Below are positions 1-7,454 of a stretch of DNA of 64,000 nt, one piece after another. The notes beneath the pieces are model-generated. The model made no database searches. It was not told the DNA's origin and worked only from the letters and a program-made list of their open reading frames with translations. How positions within the stretch are numbered: position 1 is the first letter of the stretch; the number at the start of each line of letters is the position of its first letter. The stretch comes from Paractinoplanes lichenicola (GTDB lineage Bacteria > Actinomycetota > Actinomycetes > Mycobacteriales > Micromonosporaceae), in the NCBI RefSeq assembly GCF_016785085.1, contig NZ_JAENHO010000005.1, positions 124,001 through 188,000 of the forward strand, read 5' to 3'. Position numbers and translations under genes: made by a program.

Positions 1-20
1 GCTCGTCGTCGTCATCGGAC

Positions 21-866
21 TCAGGCCTCCTGCAGAACGACGTCGGGCGGTTCCACCTCGCGCGGCGGCTGGGCCCGCCGGCGCACCAGCCGCAAGCCGG
101 CGGCCCCGACGGTGATCGCGACGAAGACGGCCAGCGCGATGATCACTGTGGTGGCGCCGGGCGGGGTGTCGGCCTCGGCCGAGACGACCACACCGATCCC
201 CGCGGCGATCAGGCCGATGGCCATCGCCGCGGCCATGGTGGTGCGGAAACCGCGGGTCACCTGCTGCGCCGCGGCCACCGGGATCACCATCAGGGCCGAG
301 ACGAGCAACAGCCCCACCGTACGCATGGCGATAGTCACCGTGACGGCAGTGGTCACCGCCATCAGCAGGTTGAGCGCGCGCACCGGCAGACCGCTGACCC
401 GGGCGTACTCCTCGTCGTTGCAGACCGCGAACAGGGCCGGCCGGAACACCAGCATCGCGATCAGCACGGCCGCCCCGAGCACCGCGATCACCCCGATGTC
501 CGCGGGCGACGTGGTGATCAGCGAGCCGAACAGGTATTGCACCAGGCTGTTGTTGTTGGCGTCGTTCGACAGCGCGACCAGCACCACGCCGCCCGCGATG
601 CCGCCGTAGAACAGCAGCGCCAGCGCGAGGTCGCCGGAGGTGCGGCCGCGCTCGCGGATCAGCTCGACGCCGACCGCGCCGATCGCCGCCACGATCACCG
701 CGCTGATCACGGGGGACTGGTTGAGCAGCAGGCCCACGCCGACGCCGGTCAGCGCCACGTGCCCGATGCCGTCGCCGATCAGCGAGAGCCGCCGCTGCAC
801 CAGATAGATGCCGAGCGCGGGCGCGGCCAGGCCGATGATCAGCGCGCCCAGCAGCGCTCGGATCAT
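21..866 (-). CDS. znuB: Zinc/manganese ABC transporter permease (ZnuB type)
   Basis: Membrane permease of a metal-ion ABC importer (ABC-3 family), the likely channel partner of the ATPase and binding protein just upstream on the same strand. The 281-residue product is almost wholly hydrophobic, with seven or eight likely membrane helices. It has the conserved start GLAAPALGIYLVQRRLSLIGD and the EEYARVSGLPVRALN loop typical of the family. The ATG at 866 is the first standard start, but in-frame codons just upstream read I-I-D-L-F-Q-Y-D-F, matching the usual family N-terminus, and an AAAGGA lies before them. The true start may therefore be a non-standard codon further up. Zinc rather than manganese is inferred from the Zur-like box and the His-rich partners. 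Last gene of the leftward operon. Confidence 0.9.
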   Translation of the reverse strand: MIRALLGALIIGLAAPALGIYLVQRRLSLIGDGIGHVALTGVGVGLLLNQSPVISAVIVAAIGAVGVELIRERGRTSGDLALALLFYGGIAGGVVLVALSNDANNNSLVQYLFGSLITTSPADIGVIAVLGAAVLIAMLVFRPALFAVCNDEEYARVSGLPVRALNLLMAVTTAVTVTIAMRTVGLLLVSALMVIPVAAAQQVTRGFRTTMAAAMAIGLIAAGIGVVVSAEADTPPGATTVIIALAVFVAITVGAAGLRLVRRRAQPPREVEPPDVVLQEA

Positions 867-934
867 GAAGTCGTACTGGAACAGATCGATGATCTTCAGT
901 CCTTTCTTGGGCGGCGGTGGGGCTGAGGACGGCG

Positions 935-1714
935 TCAGTTCGCCGCGATCCGGTCGGCGGGGGCCACGCAGATGCCGGCCGAGGGCTGCACGGCGTGCGG
1001 GTGCACGTGGTCGTGGTCGGGCTCGGCGTGGTGACCGGCCGGCTCGGGCGGCACGCCCTCGTGCGCGACGCGGCCCTCGTGCACCACGACGGCCCGGTCG
1101 ATCAGCGGCCGCAGCGGGCCGAGCTCGTGCGCGACCAGCACGATCGTGCCGCCGTCGCCCGCGAACCGGCCCAGCGCGGCGGCGAACGCCTCCTGGCTGG
1201 CCGCGTCGACCCCGGCCGTGGGCTCGTCGAGCACCAGCAGATCGGGCTTGCCGGCCAGCGCGCGGGCGATCAGCGTGCGTTGCTGCTGGCCGCCGGAGAG
1301 CGTGGTCACCGGGTCGTTGATCCGGTCGAGCAGGCCCACGGCGGTCAGCGCGTCGCGCACGGCGGCGCGGTCGGCGGCGCCGGACGGGCGGAAGATGCCG
1401 CGCCGGGCCAGCCGCCCCGAGGCGACGACCTCACCCACCGTGGCGGGCACCCCGCTGCCCGCGCCGAGCCGCTGCGGCACGTAGCCGACGCGGGCCCAGT
1501 CGCGGAACTTGCGCTGCGGCGTGCCGAACAGGTCGATCTCGCCGTGGCCCAGCGGCACCAGCCCCAGGACCGTGCGGATGAGCGTGGACTTGCCGGAGCC
1601 GTTGGCGCCGAGGATCGCGACGACCTCGCCGGCCTGCACGGTCAGCGAGACGTCGTGCAGGATCTCGCGGCCGTCGTAGCCGACCGCGGCGTGACGCACG
1701 CTCACGACAGTCAT
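935..1714 (-). CDS. znuC: Zinc ABC transporter ATP-binding protein
   Basis: Cytoplasmic ATPase that powers metal import with the permease encoded downstream. Walker A GANGSGKST is at about residues 36-44, followed by a Q-loop, the signature LSGGQQQR and Walker B LLVLDEP. The C-terminal tail is rich in His (HHAEPDHDHVHPHA), a metal-binding feature common in ZnuC proteins. I chose the ATG at 1714: its first bases overlap the stop of the binding-protein gene (ATGA) and GGGGTG sits six bases upstream. A GTG at 1723 would add three residues. The order binding protein, ATPase, permease is the standard znuACB arrangement. Confidence 0.92.
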   Translation of the reverse strand: MTVVSVRHAAVGYDGREILHDVSLTVQAGEVVAILGANGSGKSTLIRTVLGLVPLGHGEIDLFGTPQRKFRDWARVGYVPQRLGAGSGVPATVGEVVASGRLARRGIFRPSGAADRAAVRDALTAVGLLDRINDPVTTLSGGQQQRTLIARALAGKPDLLVLDEPTAGVDAASQEAFAAALGRFAGDGGTIVLVAHELGPLRPLIDRAVVVHEGRVAHEGVPPEPAGHHAEPDHDHVHPHAVQPSAGICVAPADRIAAN

Positions 1715-2634
1715 CGTGAACACCCCAATCCGGTGGAGAGCGCGGCCAGGTTCTGCCGCATCACGGTGAAGTAGTCGCCCTTGGGGTCGACGAGCCCCTC
1801 GAGCGGGTCGAGCACGGCGGTCCTGGCGCCGACCTCGCGGGCGATGGTGTCGGCGACCGCCGGGCTGACCAGGGTCTCGAAGTAGATCGTGGTGGTGCCG
1901 GTCTCGCGGGCCTCGGTGGCCACGGCGGCCAGGCGCTGCGGCGAGGGCTCGGCCTCGGGCGAGATGCCGGTGATGCCGACCTGGTGCAGGTCGTAGCGGG
2001 CGGCCAGATAGGCGAACGCGGTGTGGCTGGTCACCAGCTCGCGGCGCGCGCAGGTCCGCAAGCCGTCGGCGAACTCGGTGTCCAGCGTCGTGAGCTCGGC
2101 GGCGAGGGCCTTGGCGCGCTCGGTGTACCCGGCGGCGTGCTCGGGGTCGGCCTGCCCGAGCCGCTCGGCCAGCTTCCCGGCGATCGTGGCCAGCCGTACG
2201 GGGTCGAGCCAGACGTGCGGATCCTCGCCGCCCTCGGCCTCCTCGTGCTCGTGGCCGTGCTCGTCCGCGCCGCCCGCGGGCAGCAGGGGCACGACCGCGG
2301 CGGCGTCGAAGCCCTTGTCCTTGGCCTCCAGGTCGATGGCCTCGTCGACGGCCGGCTGGAAGCCCTTGAGATAGACCGCGAGACCCGCGTCGGCCACCTC
2401 GCCGACCTGCCGGGGCGTGAGCTCGAGGTCGTGCGGCTCGGCGCCCGGCTTGGTGAGGTTGGTGACGCTGACCACGTCGCCTCCGATCCGCTCGCTCAGG
2501 AACTGCAGCGGGTAGAACGCCGTGACGATCTCGAACTTCCCGTCGGCCGTCTTTCCCGTCGATCCGGCCTGGTCACCGCAGCCCGCGAGGGCGACGGCCA
2601 GCACGAGCAGGGCAGGCAGGAGACGGCGGCGCAT
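1711..2634 (-). CDS. znuA: Zinc-binding lipoprotein of ABC importer (ZnuA type)
   Basis: Extracytoplasmic metal-binding lipoprotein (TroA/ZnuA superfamily, 307 residues) that delivers zinc to the permease. The N-terminus MRRRLLPALLVLAVALAGC is a lipoprotein signal with the acylated Cys at position 19. Metal-ligand candidates are His68 (GAEPHDLE) and His140 (EDPHVWLDP). Between them lies an acidic, His-rich loop (residues 124-140, HGHEHEE), which is typical of zinc-specific members and absent from manganese ones. The ATG at 2634 follows AGGTGG directly. A TTG at 2655 is in frame but lies inside the regulatory palindrome, so it is rejected. First gene of the operon and probably Zur-repressed. 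Confidence 0.93.
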   Translation of the reverse strand: MRRRLLPALLVLAVALAGCGDQAGSTGKTADGKFEIVTAFYPLQFLSERIGGDVVSVTNLTKPGAEPHDLELTPRQVGEVADAGLAVYLKGFQPAVDEAIDLEAKDKGFDAAAVVPLLPAGGADEHGHEHEEAEGGEDPHVWLDPVRLATIAGKLAERLGQADPEHAAGYTERAKALAAELTTLDTEFADGLRTCARRELVTSHTAFAYLAARYDLHQVGITGISPEAEPSPQRLAAVATEARETGTTTIYFETLVSPAVADTIAREVGARTAVLDPLEGLVDPKGDYFTVMRQNLAALSTGLGCSR

Positions 2635-2650
2635 ACCACCTACTGTCGCC

Positions 2651-2669
2651 GACAATGATAATGATTGTC
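2651..2669. promoter_or_regulatory. Zur-like operator
   Basis: Perfect inverted repeat GACAAT-N7-ATTGTC with an AT-rich centre (GATAATG), 17 bases before the znuA start, in a region otherwise very GC-rich. Its size and composition match Fur/Zur-family boxes, and its position in front of a zinc importer points to Zur. The regulator itself is not in this window. Confidence 0.8.
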
Positions 2670-2688
2670 AAAAGCGCATGGGTTCGCC

Positions 2689-2940
2689 CTACAGGGCCTT
2701 CGCCACCACGACCGCCAGCAGCAGGGCCAGGATCACCAGGCGCAGCACCCGGGTCGAGCCGGACTGCACCGGCCAGGTCGTGAACGTGAGCGCGGCCAGC
2801 CCGGCGGCCAGCACGAAGAGCAGGGCGGCGCCGACGATGCCGGGCAGGAAGAGGCCGCCCAGCATCACCACGAGGGCGATGACGAAGGCCGCCGTCGGGC
2901 TCACCCGGGACAGGCGCCGGAGCAGGTTGTCGGGTGTCAC
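2689..2940 (-). CDS. Small membrane protein, DUF6703-like
   Basis: Protein of 83 residues with three hydrophobic stretches: SPTAAFVIALVVMLGGLFLP, an Ala/Leu-rich segment around residues 37-52, and LVILALLLAVVVAKAL at the end. It resembles the actinobacterial DUF6703 family of unknown function. The GTG at 2940 is chosen because GAGGAG stands seven bases upstream. Longer readings to 3012 would run into the divergent gene. It does not belong to the zinc operon by spacing, although it reads the same way just upstream of it. Confidence 0.7.
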   Translation of the reverse strand: MTPDNLLRRLSRVSPTAAFVIALVVMLGGLFLPGIVGAALLFVLAAGLAALTFTTWPVQSGSTRVLRLVILALLLAVVVAKAL

Positions 2941-2974
2941 AAAGTCACTCCTCGTCGCTGCGTACCCTCGTCGC

Positions 2975-3316
2975 ATGTTGGTGCTCAACCGCTTCCACGT
3001 ACAGCCGGACACGCAGGACGGCTTCGCCGCCCGGGCGCACGCCGCGCTGGCCGCCCTGGCCGACCGCCCCGGCTATCTCTCCGGCCGGCTGACCCGCGCC
3101 CTCGAAGACCCGCAGGTGTGGACCCTGGTCACCGAGTGGGAGTCCGTCGGAGCCTACCGGCGGGCCCTGGGCGCCTTCGACGTCAAGGTCCACGGCGCCC
3201 CGCTGCTGTCCGAGTCGATCGACGAGCCGTCCGCGTTCGAGACCCTGGCCAGCGCCGAACCGGGCGGAAAGGTCGTGGTGGCCGAGAGCGACCGGGCCGC
3301 CGAGCCCTGGCGCTGA
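2975..3316 (+). CDS. Antibiotic biosynthesis monooxygenase (ABM) domain protein
   Basis: Protein of 113 residues from the ABM ferredoxin-like family, which includes small cofactor-free monooxygenases and haem-degrading enzymes. It starts LVLNRFHVQPD, typical of the first strand, and has the conserved PGYLSGRLTRALED...WTLVTEW pattern. The substrate cannot be told from the sequence. The gene looks leaderless: TACCCT (2963-2968) lies six bases before the ATG and no ribosome-binding site is visible. It stands alone, divergent from the DUF6703 gene. Confidence 0.8.
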   Translation: MLVLNRFHVQPDTQDGFAARAHAALAALADRPGYLSGRLTRALEDPQVWTLVTEWESVGAYRRALGAFDVKVHGAPLLSESIDEPSAFETLASAEPGGKVVVAESDRAAEPWR

Positions 3317-3333
3317 CGACTACTGTTGGTGTC

Positions 3334-3828
3334 ATGACGACGGCGCCTCATGTTCCGGTCCCGCCGCGGGGCCCGGGTGTCCAGCCGCCGTTCCCGGCCC
3401 CGCCGGTCGAGGGCAAGGGCAAGCGCCTCGGCTGGGGTCTGGGCATCGGCGCGGGCGTGCTGGTGCTTGTCTGCGGCGGGGGGCTGGCCGCGCTGATCGG
3501 CCTCGGCACCTCCATCACGGGCGCGCTCGACGAGCAGGCGCACGCCGCCGTCGACGACTATCTCACCGCGCTCCGCGACCAGCGTTTCGACCAGGCGTAC
3601 GGGCTGCTCTGTGAGGATGCGCAGCAGCGCGAGACCTCGAGCGAGTTCCGCACGCGGGTCGAGGGCGAGCAGCGGATCACCGCGTGGCGGCTCGGCGATT
3701 TCAACACCGTCCGCATGATCGTGCCGGTCACCGCTACGCTCGACGGCGGCCAGGTCGACGAGCTCGAGGCCGAGCTCGACCAGAACACGTCGACGGGTCA
3801 GTTCGAGGTGTGCTCGGTCGGGGAGTAA
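3334..3828 (+). CDS. Single-pass membrane protein with DUF4878-like extracellular domain
   Basis: 164 residues. A Pro-rich cytoplasmic N-terminus (about 1-30) is followed by one membrane helix (about residues 35-58, WGLGIGAGVLVLVCGGG) and an outer domain starting HAAVDDYLTALRDQRFDQAYGLLCEDAQQR. That pattern is typical of DUF4878/NTF2-like lipoprotein-type domains in actinobacteria. Two Cys in the outer part (LLCED and FEVCSVGE) could form a disulfide. No enzymatic motif is seen and the function is unknown. TACTGT (3321-3326) lies seven bases before the ATG, so the mRNA is probably leaderless. Confidence 0.72.
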   Translation: MTTAPHVPVPPRGPGVQPPFPAPPVEGKGKRLGWGLGIGAGVLVLVCGGGLAALIGLGTSITGALDEQAHAAVDDYLTALRDQRFDQAYGLLCEDAQQRETSSEFRTRVEGEQRITAWRLGDFNTVRMIVPVTATLDGGQVDELEAELDQNTSTGQFEVCSVGE

Positions 3829-3844
3829 TCTCGCTGTTTGTCCC

Positions 3845-3861
3845 GATCACGCCCCGTGATC
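3845..3861. repeat. Inverted repeat upstream of glyS
   Basis: Perfect dyad GATCACG-CCC-CGTGATC, 47 bases before the glyS start. It may be an operator or a small leader hairpin. It is too short to be a T-box. Confidence 0.4.
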
Positions 3862-3907
3862 ACCGCCACCGACGTCCCCGCCGACACCCAGCCGGCGTAG
3901 GAGGAAC

Positions 3908-5290
3908 ATGCCCGCCGACCGTATCGACTCCGTCGTCAGCCTGGCCAAGCGCCGGGGCTTCGTCTTCCCCTCCAGCGAGATCTACGGAGGAACCCGCTCG
4001 GCCTGGGACTACGGCCCGCTGGGCGTGGAGCTGAAGGAGAACGTCCGCCGCCAGTGGTGGCGTCAGATGGTCCAGCAGCGGGACGACATCGTCGGACTCG
4101 ACTCCGCCGTCATCCTCGCCCGCGACGTCTGGGCCGCCTCCGGTCACCTCGACGCCTTCGTCGACCCGCTGACCGAGTGCCAGTCCTGCCACAAGCGGTT
4201 CCGCGCCGACCACCTCGAGGAGGCGTACGAGGCCAAGCACGGCTCGCTGCCGGCCTCGCTGCAGGAGCTGAACTGCCCCAACTGCGGCAACAAGGGCACC
4301 TTCACCGAGCCGAAGATGTTCAACGGCCTGATGAAGACCTACCTCGGCCCGACCGAGAGCGCCGAGGGCCTGCACTACCTGCGGCCCGAGACCGCGCAGG
4401 GCATCTTCGTCAACTACAACAACGTGGCCACCGCGGCCCGCAAGAAGCCGCCGTTCGGCATCGCGCAGATCGGCAAGAGCTTCCGCAACGAGATCACCCC
4501 GGGCAACTTCATCTTCCGGACGCGCGAGTTCGAGCAGATGGAGATGGAGTTCTTCGTCGAGCCCGGCAAGGACGAGGAGTGGCACGAATACTGGCTCCAG
4601 GAGCGCTGGAACTGGTATCTCGGGCTCGGCCTGTCCGAGTCGAACCTGCGCTTCTACGAGCACCCGAAAGAGAAGCTCTCGCACTACTCGAAGCGCACGG
4701 TCGACATCGAATACCGCTTCCAGTTCGGCGGTACGGAGTTCGCCGAGCTCGAGGGCATCGCCAACCGGACGGACTTCGACCTGTCCACCCACTCGAAGCA
4801 CTCCGGCGTCGACCTCTCCTACTTCGACCAGGAGAAGCAGGAGCGCTGGGTGCCGTACGTGATCGAGCCCGCGGCCGGCCTGACCCGCGCGGTGCTGGCC
4901 TTCCTGCTCGAGGCGTACGACGAGGACGAGGCCCCGAACACCAAGGGCGGCGTCGACAAGCGCACGGTCATGCGGTTCGACCCGCGGCTGGCCCCGGTCA
5001 AGGTCGCGGTGCTGCCGCTCTCGCGCAACCCGGAGCTGTCGCCGAAGGCCAAGGGGCTCGCGGCCGACCTGCGCAAGCGCTGGATCGTCGAGTTCGACGA
5101 CTCGCAGGCCATCGGCCGCCGCTACCGCCGGCAGGACGAGATCGGCACCCCGTTCTGCGTCACGGTCGACTTCGACACGCTGACCGACGACGCCGTGACC
5201 GTCCGCGACCGCGACACGATGAAGCAGGAGCGGGTCGGCCTGGCGCAGATCGAGGACTACCTGATCAAGCGCCTGCCCGGCTGCTCTTAG
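3908..5290 (+). CDS. glyS: Glycyl-tRNA synthetase (alpha2 type)
   Basis: Class II synthetase that charges tRNA-Gly, 460 residues, the single-chain homodimeric form used by actinobacteria. The N-terminus VVSLAKRRGFVFPSSEIYGG is diagnostic. An inserted zinc ribbon is visible (CQSC, about residues 90-93, and CPNC near 120). Class II motif 2 is around SFRNEITPGNFIFRTREFEQME, motif 3 is GLTRAVLAFL, and a C-terminal anticodon-binding domain follows. The start ATG is preceded by a strong GGAGGA. It overlaps the convergent XdhC-like gene by four bases at the 3' end. Confidence 0.97.
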   Translation: MPADRIDSVVSLAKRRGFVFPSSEIYGGTRSAWDYGPLGVELKENVRRQWWRQMVQQRDDIVGLDSAVILARDVWAASGHLDAFVDPLTECQSCHKRFRADHLEEAYEAKHGSLPASLQELNCPNCGNKGTFTEPKMFNGLMKTYLGPTESAEGLHYLRPETAQGIFVNYNNVATAARKKPPFGIAQIGKSFRNEITPGNFIFRTREFEQMEMEFFVEPGKDEEWHEYWLQERWNWYLGLGLSESNLRFYEHPKEKLSHYSKRTVDIEYRFQFGGTEFAELEGIANRTDFDLSTHSKHSGVDLSYFDQEKQERWVPYVIEPAAGLTRAVLAFLLEAYDEDEAPNTKGGVDKRTVMRFDPRLAPVKVAVLPLSRNPELSPKAKGLAADLRKRWIVEFDDSQAIGRRYRRQDEIGTPFCVTVDFDTLTDDAVTVRDRDTMKQERVGLAQIEDYLIKRLPGCS

Positions 5291-5769
5291 AAATCGAACC
5301 CGCCCGGCCGCTCGTTCCGGTCGGCGATGAGCCCGGCCAGGGTCGCCACGGCGATCTCGGCCGGGGTGCGGGCCCGGATGTTGAGCCCGATGGGCCGGTG
5401 CACCCGGGCGATCTGCTCGTCCGCGACACCCAGGGAGCGAAGGGCCGCCACGTGCGGCCCTTCCTTCTTGGGGTTGCCCATGATCCCCACATAGCGGGTC
5501 GGCGCCGCGAGCGCCTGCTTCAACACGACCCCGATCTCGCCCCGATTGTGATCGGTCAGCACGACATCGGTGTTCTCGTCGAGATTGGCCGCCGCCAGCT
5601 CCGTCACGAACCGATCCCCCCGCGCCCGCGGCGTCCCACCCAGCCGCGTCGCGTCCGGCTCCACGAGCACAGTCTGAAACCCGAGGTCAGGAGTCAGCCG
5701 AAGAATGGCCTCGGCCACCGGCGACTCGAACACGACCACTAAGCGCCGGGGCTGCTCACCATCACCCAT
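5287..5769 (-). CDS. XdhC-type Rossmann-domain protein
   Basis: 160-residue homologue of the C-terminal (XdhC_C, Rossmann-like) half of XdhC/CoxF proteins, which help insert molybdenum cofactor into xanthine dehydrogenase-type enzymes. Visible features are the N-terminal strand RRLVVVFESPVAEAILRL, the core DVVLTDHNRGEIGVVLKQAL, the segment TRYVGIMGNPKKEG and the motif VHRPIGLNIRARTPAEIAVATLAGLI, which is characteristic of the family. The N-terminal XdhC/CoxI domain is missing, and no molybdenum hydroxylase is nearby, so the partner is unknown. The ATG at 5769 is used because upstream in-frame codons show no family similarity. Confidence 0.8.
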   Translation of the reverse strand: MGDGEQPRRLVVVFESPVAEAILRLTPDLGFQTVLVEPDATRLGGTPRARGDRFVTELAAANLDENTDVVLTDHNRGEIGVVLKQALAAPTRYVGIMGNPKKEGPHVAALRSLGVADEQIARVHRPIGLNIRARTPAEIAVATLAGLIADRNERPGGFDF

Positions 5770-5806
5770 GCCCCGACTGTGCCAGATCTCTGATCCGCGC
5801 GCGGGC

Positions 5807-6280
5807 TCAGCCACCGCCGCCGCTGCTGGAGGCGGCTGCTGCGGCTGCTTCGGCGTCCCATTTGCTGAGGACCACGGCCAGGACGAAGAGTTGGAGTTGG
5901 GGGGTCAGGCCGGGCAGTTCGACCTCGACGGTGCCGCCCCAGAAGCTGGTCTTGCGGATGCTGCCGACCCGGGTGTCGCCCAGCACGAACTCTTCCTCGC
6001 TGCTCCAGAAGGACTTGCGGCGGAAGTTGTAGGTCTGGCCGCCGGCCGAGACCGTCCAGTGTTTGCGGCCCACGCGCTCGGCCGAGGCGACGACAGTGTC
6101 CGAGTCGTCGACCATCGTGTATTTGCTGCCCCAGATCTTGGACCGGACCCGGAACCGGCGGCCCTCGAGCGTGAACTCGCCGCCGCTCTTCCAGGTCGAC
6201 TTGTCCCACGTGGTGATCTCGCGACCACGATCGGTCACGACGTAGTTGCTGCTCCAAGCGCTGGTCTTCCGAGCCTCCAT
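5807..6280 (-). CDS. LURP-one-related (tubby-like fold) protein
   Basis: 157 residues rich in beta-strand repeats (YVVTDRGREITTW, FTLEGRRFRVRSKIWGSKYTMVDDSDTVVASAER, TVSAGGQTYNFRRKSFWSSEEEFVLG). This is the pattern of the LURP-one-related/phospholipid-scramblase-like family, with a C-terminal hydrophobic helix (LQLFVLAVVLSKWDAE). The protein ends in an Ala run and a Ser/Gly tail. Molecular function in bacteria is not established. The start at 6280 is supported by TACCCT read on the minus strand (6287-6292), six bases upstream, so the gene is probably leaderless and divergent from dusB. Confidence 0.75.
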   Translation of the reverse strand: MEARKTSAWSSNYVVTDRGREITTWDKSTWKSGGEFTLEGRRFRVRSKIWGSKYTMVDDSDTVVASAERVGRKHWTVSAGGQTYNFRRKSFWSSEEEFVLGDTRVGSIRKTSFWGGTVEVELPGLTPQLQLFVLAVVLSKWDAEAAAAAASSSGGGG

Positions 6281-6307
6281 GGATTTAGGGTACGGACCCT
6301 TGGCAAT

Positions 6308-6313
6308 TACGCT
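6308..6313 (+). promoter_or_regulatory. -10 box of leaderless dusB
   Basis: TACGCT ends seven bases before the GTG start of dusB. This spacing is typical of leaderless actinobacterial transcripts. No clear -35 element is visible. Confidence 0.5.
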
Positions 6314-6320
6314 GGGGGGC

Positions 6321-7454
6321 GTGACTGCACCGCTCATGCTCGGCGACCATGCCGTGAACCCGCCCGTTGTGCTCGCCCCGATGGCGGGCATCACCAACGT
6401 GGCCTTCCGGCGCCTCTGTCGTGAGCAGGGCGGGGGTGTCTACGTCTGCGAGATGATCACGACGCGGGCGCTGGTCGAGCGGATTCCCAAGACGCTCAAG
6501 ATGGTGGCGTTCGCCGAGGACGAGGATTTTCGCAGTCTGCAGCTCTACGGGGTCGATCCTGACGTGACCGCGGCCGCGGTGCGGATGGTGGGCGAGGACG
6601 GGCTGGCCGACCACGTCGACCTCAACTTCGGGTGCCCGGTGCCCAAGGTGACCCGGCGCGGCGGGGGCTCGGCGTTGCCGTGGCGGCGCAAGTTGTTCGG
6701 GCGGATCGTCCGGCAGGCGGTCGAGGCGGCCAAGCCGTACGGGATTCCGCTCACCATCAAGATGCGCAAGGGCATCGACGACGACCATCTGACGTACGTG
6801 GAAGCGGGTTTGATCGCCCAGGAGGCGGGCGTGGCCGCGGTGGCGCTGCACGCGCGCACGGCCGAGCAGCGGTATTCGGGGCAGGCCGACTGGGACGCGA
6901 TCGCCGCGCTGAAGCAGGCGCTCGACGTGCCCGTGCTGGGCAACGGCGACATCTGGGAGGGCTCCGACGCGCTGCGCATGGTCGAGCACACCGGGGTCGA
7001 CGGCGTGGTGGTCGGGCGGGGCTGCCTGGGCCGGCCGTGGCTGTTCGCCGACCTGGAGGCCGCCTTCACGCAGGGCGCCGACTACAAGCCGGTGCTGCCG
7101 GTGCTGGGCGAGGTCACCAAGATCATGTCGCGGCACGCGGAGCTGCTGGTCGACGCGCTGGGCGACGAGAAGCACGGCTGCGCCGACTTCCGCAAGCACA
7201 TCGCCTGGTATTTGAAGGGCTTCCCGGTCGGCGGCGAGCTGCGCCGGCGGCTCTCGATGGTCGCGTCGCTGGCCGAGCTGGACGATCTGCTGGGCAAGCT
7301 CGACCCGGGCGAGCCGTTCCCGGTGGGCGAGCTCGGTCAGCCGCGCGGGCGGGTCAACGCGCCGGGCAAGGTCTCCCTGCCGCACGGGTGGCTCGAGAGC
7401 CGCGACGACGACACCGTGCCCGAGGGCGCCGAGATGGAGAACAGCGGCGGCTAG
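6321..7454 (+). CDS. dusB: tRNA-dihydrouridine synthase
   Basis: FMN-dependent enzyme that reduces uridines in the tRNA D-loop, 377 residues, TIM-barrel Dus family. The N-terminus has PPVVLAPMAGITNVAFRRLC, the flavin-binding APMAG motif. The catalytic Cys is at residue 105 in VDLNFGCPVPKVTRRGGGSAL. Further conserved segments are IKMRKGIDDDHLTY, HARTAEQRYSGQADWDAI and GNGDIW, with GVVVGRGCLGRPWLF near the phosphate site. The GTG at 6321 fits the family N-terminus, and a run of G before it is unlike a ribosome-binding site, so initiation is probably leaderless. The 3' end overlaps the convergent MFS gene by four bases. Confidence 0.95.
   Translation: MTAPLMLGDHAVNPPVVLAPMAGITNVAFRRLCREQGGGVYVCEMITTRALVERIPKTLKMVAFAEDEDFRSLQLYGVDPDVTAAAVRMVGEDGLADHVDLNFGCPVPKVTRRGGGSALPWRRKLFGRIVRQAVEAAKPYGIPLTIKMRKGIDDDHLTYVEAGLIAQEAGVAAVALHARTAEQRYSGQADWDAIAALKQALDVPVLGNGDIWEGSDALRMVEHTGVDGVVVGRGCLGRPWLFADLEAAFTQGADYKPVLPVLGEVTKIMSRHAELLVDALGDEKHGCADFRKHIAWYLKGFPVGGELRRRLSMVASLAELDDLLGKLDPGEPFPVGELGQPRGRVNAPGKVSLPHGWLESRDDDTVPEGAEMENSGG

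Noticed and set aside
3829..3907. T-box or riboswitch before glyS
   Set aside because: Only 79 bases with one 17-base dyad; too short for a T-box and no specifier or antiterminator elements.
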